DNA from: Apostichopus japonicus | Lineage: Eukaryota; Echinodermata; Holothuroidea; Aspidochirotida; Stichopodidae | DNA: 64,000 bases | Reading direction: 5' to 3' | Assembly: GCF_037975245.1 (NCBI RefSeq) | Contig: NC_092577.1 | Location: forward strand, 18,536,898-18,600,897 | In this document: positions 59,337 through 64,000 of the stretch, in pieces | Position numbering within the stretch: the stretch's first letter is position 1 | Layout of the letters: each line of letters opens with the position of its first letter | The notes under the pieces: generated by a model | Seen by the model: the letters and a program-made list of their open reading frames with translations, nothing else | Databases searched by the model: none | What the model was told of the DNA's origin: nothing | Translations under genes and position numbers: made by a program

Positions 59337-60781
59337 AGCGATTCCATCTCCCGTCTTTTGGAAAGGGACTCGAGACTTTTTCCATTCGTTGTGCCAGGGG
59401 GTGCCAAAGTGAAATGCGTTCAATATGCAGATGACGTCACGTGTGTTGTTTCGAGTCTGGGCTCCTTTCGTGCCCTCGCAGGATTTATCTATCTTTGAGA
59501 GAGCTACCGGGGCGAAGTTGAATCCGAACAAGACAGCTGGAGATACAGAGATACAGAGACTTACCACTCGGTGCATCGTGGTCGGATCATTACATCAAAA
59601 TTAATGGTATATGGTTCGGCTACGATGCACCTTGTGATGTCACCTGGAACGAGAGGGCCGAGGTATTTGCGAGCAGGCTCAAAACCTTTGGCACCCGCTG
59701 GCTTTCGATCTTGGGGAAAGTCACCGTTATCAATTGTTGTTTCGCCCATCTTGTGGTACCCAGGCGCGGTATACCCAATTGCGTCCGGGTGCGTTTCAAG
59801 AGAGATATTTGCATTCATTTGGTCGGGTGGTGCAGAGCTTGTAAAGAGCTAGGGCGGTAGTGTAGCCAAAACTGGACGAGGGGTGGGGGTAGGTCTGGGC
59901 TGGTTGATGTGGGAAGTAAATTGACCTTTTTGTTATTTAAGCAATTGTTTGTAGCGGTAACTGAGCCAGGGCTGCCTTGTTGATATTTTGTACGTTTTTG
60001 AGGCGGGTTGCACTTGCGTCGATGGGTCCCGGCGCTGTTTAGCAACAGAGAACCGTATAGTAGTACACCAATCAGGGTGGTGCGTGTCATTTGCTCCGCT
60101 CTAATTCAGTTGCCCCATGTTGACCTGTGACGGCCGGCAGTCGTTCACATTTCCTTGCGGATATGGCCTTGAATGCAATTTTTGTACAGGGACGCCATTC
60201 TGCCGAAGTATGGCGTTCAGTGGGCATTCAAGGCTGAATTGAATGGTTGCAGGCTCCGTGATCTTGCATGGGGAATTGCACACGGTGCCTTGGTGACCAA
60301 TCTTAAAAGGTATCATTGGCGATTGGGTGATGGACTGTGCCCAAGGACCGGCTGTGAAAGCTTAGAGAGTACCGCTCATGGTTTTTGGCATTGCTGCTTT
60401 GTTTAAACTTATGGGAGTGGTTCCAGACCTGGACCGACCGTGTAACGGGAGACCGTTCATGGTCGGTGGGACGGAGCTTTGTTTATATGGGGTAGACCCT
60501 CCAGTTTGTTCTGTTGCTGTGTTGCATCGTGTCATTTGTCTTTGTGCTATTTTCCAAAAACTTGTTTGGAGTGTAGATGTAATATGGAGTGTAGATGTAA
60601 TATACCATTTATAGGGGGAAATTTGCCAGATAGCAGGCAGTCCTGGAGGCGGTGAAGTGTCACATTCTGGGGCTGCCCTTTTTTGACGCTGGTGTGCAGG
60701 GGAGGGGTGTTTCGTTTGGCTGCGTGCTGGTCGTCCTTTTGTGGTTTTTGCTTGTTTGAGTGGGTTGTTGGGGGTTTGGTT
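59337..60781 (+). pseudogene. Tx1-like LINE ORF2 3' fragment and 3' UTR
   Basis: The fragment starts shortly before the RT catalytic box: VKCVQYADDVT (Y-A-D-D at 59424-59435). It continues ATGAKLNPNKTAGD and INGIWFGYDAPCDVTW, RLKTFGTRWLSILGKVTVIN, and the C-terminal domain DLAWGIAHGALVTNLKRYHW, LGDGLCPRTGCES, TAHGFWHCC (about 60240-60400). Frames change several times. The 3' UTR (to about 60780) is shared with 52504-52812. This is the C-terminal half of a Tx1-lineage ORF2. It may represent the RT type that mobilised the ORF1-only copies, which is an inference. The Gypsy LTR directly follows. Confidence 0.8.
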
Positions 60782-60984
60782 TGTAATGTAATCATTCTAT
60801 ATACGGTACTTGTTGTTCGCATTGTGAACTATGAAACACAGCTTACGCATGCTAGTAGAATGTTGACATGACTTATTATCTAAGATCGCTGAACCCATAA
60901 AATAAACAGACATAACTAGAAGAATCGTGTTCATCCTTTCTTTGTTATTCTTAGTACCTGAAGGACTAAGCGTATAACACTACA
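60782..60984 (+). repeat. Gypsy 5' LTR
   Basis: The stretch from TGTAATGTAATC to ATAACACTACA is about 203 bases, is bounded by TG and CA, and stops directly at a primer binding site. It contains AAAATAAACAG as a likely TATA or poly(A) word. The 3' LTR lies outside the window, so the left edge is provisional. Confidence 0.6.
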
Positions 60985-60993
60985 TGGTGTCAG
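60985..60993 (+). other. Primer binding site (tRNA-Leu type)
   Basis: TGGTGTCAG directly after the LTR is complementary to the 3' end of tRNA-Leu (..CTGACACCA). This is a frequent primer for Gypsy elements. Confidence 0.7.
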
Positions 60994-61225
60994 ACGTAAG
61001 CGATTTTAAGCGGAAATTGGCGAAAATCCTTGCTGGTAAGTCAATTTTTTTCGACTGTCTGGAGAGCGTGTCGAAGTGAACAGGGTAACTGTACGGTACA
61101 TACAGCATTGTTATATTGTCTTGGTAGGCTACAAAGCTGCCGTGAGTAACATATACCGTTGGGCCTATACAATAACATTAACGCTATTATCTGGGCACTA
61201 GTATTAACTGCCGTTCGTCACAAAT

Positions 61226-62163
61226 ATGGCCACCCAATTCAAAATAACCCCACCAGGGACATTTTCCTTCAAAAGTGAGGATTGGGAGCAGTGGATCAAA
61301 CGATTTGAAAGATTTCAGAAAAACCATCAGTCACACAAGTGGACATGTTGATATACTGTATGGGGGAACAGGCGGAGGAAATTTTCAATAGTTTCACCTT
61401 TCCGCCCATTGTGGTTGTCACAGAGAGTGAGGGAAGTCAGAGTACACCTCAGAGTCCATCCTATTCAGACGTGAAGGACAAATTTCAAAGCCATTTTATT
61501 GCTCGTAGAAATGTGATCTATGAAAGGGCCAAATTCAATAACAGATGTCAAATGGAGGGAGAGACAGTGGATGAATTCATCACTGGGCTATATAAGCTGT
61601 CAGAGCATTGTAATTACGGAACGCTCAAAGAGGAGCTAATTAGAGACAGACTTGTAGTTGGCCTCCGAGACTCCAGATTACAGCAGAAACTGCAGCTAGA
61701 CAGCGCCCTCACATTAGAATCAGCAAAAAGGACGGCAAGACTACACGAAGTTGTTCGTAAGGTACACCAAGTTTTGACAGCTAAGGATCAAGTGCTGATA
61801 AACCAGACCAGCAGTCCCAGCACAAGGAAGTTTGGAAAATGTGGTTACAGTGCTAACCACACTGCGTGTCCTGCTAAGGAAGACAAGTGTAATACGTGCA
61901 AGAAAATGGGTCATTGGGCAAGGTGTTGTAAAACAAAATACAAGCAGCATAGGAATTTTAGGAAACAGGCACAGGACCAAGGAAACCCAAATCTAGTTAA
62001 ACCTAAGCCAAGAGCGGTAAAATATGTAGCAGTAGATGTCTCAGACGAAGACGATCCTGGGGAGATCAACTACACGTTTATTGGTCAGTTGGACAATGGA
62101 AGAGCAAAGACAAAATCATGGACAATTGATGTTTATGTTAATGATGTCAAGGTAAAGTTTGCT
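61226..62163 (+). pseudogene. Gypsy gag
   Basis: The start is ATG 61226 (MATQFKITPPGTFSFKSED, then WEQWIKRFERF). A frameshift near 61320 moves to the frame of VDMLIYCMGEQAEEIFNSF. Then come ARRNVIYERAKFNNR, GETVDEFITGLYKLSEHC, LRDRLV-type helices and ALTLESAKRTARLHE, all typical of Gypsy gag. The nucleocapsid part has KCGYSANHTACPAKEDKC and CNTCKKMGHWARCC, a zinc knuckle. It is fused to the protease behind it. Confidence 0.85.
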
Positions 62164-64000
62164 ATTGATACAGGGGCTGATGAATGAATCATTCCTGAAA
62201 GAATGTACAACAAGCTTAATTTAAACACTAGTTTAAGTAAAACAGATAAAGTTTTACATGGTGCTAATAAGTCTAGGCTGCAGTGCATGGGTAAAGTTGA
62301 TGTTGATTTTCGAGCTAATAACAGATCCTCCAACCAATCTATGTATGTGGTCAAAGATTGCACCACAGCCTTATTAGGCAAACCAGCTATCGAAGCATTA
62401 GATGTAGTGAGAATTGTTAATAACGTAGAGGTGGAGAAACACCATCCAAAGTTATTTTCTGGTCTGGGGGTTATGAAGGGCGAGTACAATATCAAGCTTG
62501 CAGAGGATTATGTGCCACGCGCAGTCAATGCACCTAGAAAGATAGCATCAGTTCCTTTGTACAAAATAATTAAGGGTAAACTACAACAACTAGAAAATGA
62601 GGGAATCATTTTCAAAGTAAATGAACCAGCTGAGTTTTGCTCACCAATGGTCCCGGTCCCTAAAAGGGATAAAAAGGGAAATGTGGTGGACGTCAGAATA
62701 TGTGTTGATTACACAAAACTGAACCAGTATGTGAAAACAGAAATTCATGATACCAAGTACTAGCGAAGTACTTAGTAGACTACCTGGGGCTAAGATCTTT
62801 AGCAAGCTTGATGCTCATTCATGGTTCCACCAAATTCCCTTGACAGAGTCATCCAAGCTTCTAACCACATTCATCACACCGTTTGGGCGATTTGCCTATA
62901 GTCGAATGCCATTTGGCATAACATCTGCTCCTGAGCATGCACAAAAGAGACTTGCTCAGTTACTAGATGATCTAGAGGGTGTTCAAGTGTTCATTGACGA
63001 TATCTTGATTCATGCACCAAATCAGGACTTGCATGATGCTCGATTAGGTGAAGTCCTAAATCGATTAGATAAAGCTGGCATGACTCTGAAGAAGGCTAAG
63101 TGTGGGATAAGTAAGAAATCAATTCAGTTTGTAGGACACATTGTTTCAGACAATGGTATCTTACCTGATCCTGAGAAAACCAAGGCACTGAGAGATATGC
63201 GTAGACCTGAAAATTTTCATGATGTACGTAGATTTTTGGGCATTGTGAATCAATTTAGCAAGTTTTCACAAAAATTATCGGATCTCAGTCAACCCATTAG
63301 GGAACTGCTACAAAAGGACAAGCAGGGGGTATGGAATGAACCTCAAGAAAGGTCATTTAATGAGATTAAGTTAGAATGCCTAAGCGGCACATGTCTTGCA
63401 TTGTTTCATCCTAACCTGGAAACAAAAGTGGCAAGTGATGCTTCAAAACGAGGGTTAGGTGCCTGCTTGTACCAGAGGCAACAAGGAGGGGAGTGGAGAC
63501 TAGTATTTTGCGCATCAAGGTCTGTTACCAGTGCTGAAAGCAATTATGCTCCCATCGAAAGGGAAGCACTTGGTGTTACCTGGGTTTGTTATACATTTGC
63601 AAACTTTGTTATTGGTATGAAGTTCAAGATTGAAACTGACCATAAACCACTAGTCTCTCTATTGGGTCTGAAAGATCTCAATCAGCTCCCACCAAGGATA
63701 CAAAGGTTTAGAATCAGGTTGATGAGGTACAACTATGACATAAGTCATATCCCACGGATATGATCACTCTCTAGAGCACCCTGTGGCGAAATATCTGAGT
63801 GACAATCTAGAGGGGGGAGTGCAGTCGTATGCCAATTATATTATATGTGAGTTGCCAGTTACAATTCATATCTGACTAGGATACAACAAGAACAAGTGAA
63901 TGATCCTGTATGTATCAAGCTAATTGAATATTGTACAGATGGCTGGCCAGATAAACCACAATTGTCTGGGGCTGTAAAAGGTTATTACCCATTTTGGGGA
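62110..64000 (+). pseudogene. Gypsy pol: protease, reverse transcriptase, RNase H
   Basis: The protease motif is FAIDTGAD (about 62158-62181), followed at once by an in-frame TGA (62185-62187); the frame resumes with IIPERMYNKL. RT begins EGIIFKVNEPAEFCSPMV. A one-base frameshift near 62750 precedes SKLDAHSWFHQIPL, FGRFAYSRMPFGITSAPE and the catalytic VFIDDILIHA (F-I-D-D 62990-63001). RNase H shows KVASDASKRGLGACLYQ and FKIETDHKPLVSLLG. Frames break again after HIPRI (63761), and pieces of the linker (SLSRAP, YANYIICELPVT, CIKLIEYCTDGWP) appear in different frames. The integrase would lie beyond the window. Few defects suggest a fairly recent insertion. Confidence 0.9.

Noticed and set aside
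1-64000. tRNA or rRNA genes
   Set aside because: No cloverleaf with A and B boxes and no rRNA-like stretch was recognised by reading; only tRNA-complementary primer sites were found.

Overview
The window is intron-containing, repeat-saturated eukaryotic DNA. Its mobile-element families (CR1-group, Rex1-like and Tx1-like LINEs, Pao/BEL, Gypsy, hAT-type TIR elements, Crypton-type tyrosine recombinases) and the AGGCCTA-rich stretch near 19.2-19.7 kb suggest a marine invertebrate deuterostome, perhaps an echinoderm. That assignment is inference; no single-copy marker gene settles it. Almost every recognisable coding region is broken by frameshifts, stops or nested insertions.

Layout. 1-2.1 kb: AT microsatellite and a 5'-incomplete CR1-group LINE with an intact 3' stem-loop. 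2.1-15.9 kb: a plus-strand spliced gene of unusual architecture. A KMT5A-like SET domain is split over two exons by a 9.4-kb intron, followed by acidic linkers, Cys/His zinc-finger motifs, a tyrosine-recombinase (Crypton-like) domain and small C-terminal exons. The intron holds a fold-back element and two long elements of one family in opposite orientations, rich in AGGTCA half-sites. 15.9-22.7 kb: a minus-strand SGNH-hydrolase-like ORF beside a tRNA-Trp-type primer binding site, split precisely by a 4.0-kb TIR transposon with an 8-bp target duplication. 23.0-26.8 kb: a dead Pao/BEL retrotransposon, itself hit by a U2-snRNA-derived retroposon with a 24-bp target duplication. 27.2-28.4 kb: a broken gene of a cysteine-rich (CxC) family with an internal tandem duplication. 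28.6-39.7 kb: mostly non-coding, with weak exon candidates. 39.7-47.1 kb: a solo LTR ending 25 bp before the start codon of a DDE-transposase-like spliced gene, which carries a Rex1-like LINE in an exon. 47.1-49.2 kb: a minisatellite, two arrays of the palindrome CACTTAAGTG, and a hAT-type MITE. 49.8-56.1 kb: a second, minus-strand copy of the zinc-finger/tyrosine-recombinase gene, accompanied by two ORF1-only Tx1-like LINE derivatives, each with its own target duplication, plus other LINE pieces. 59.3-60.8 kb: a Tx1-like ORF2 3' fragment. 60.8-64.0 kb: a Gypsy retrotransposon (LTR, tRNA-Leu-type PBS, gag, protease, RT, RNase H) running off the right edge.

The two most interesting systems are (i) the SET plus zinc-finger plus tyrosine-recombinase gene family, present twice with a conserved splice donor, and (ii) the ORF1-only, HAL1-like LINE derivatives with exact boundaries.
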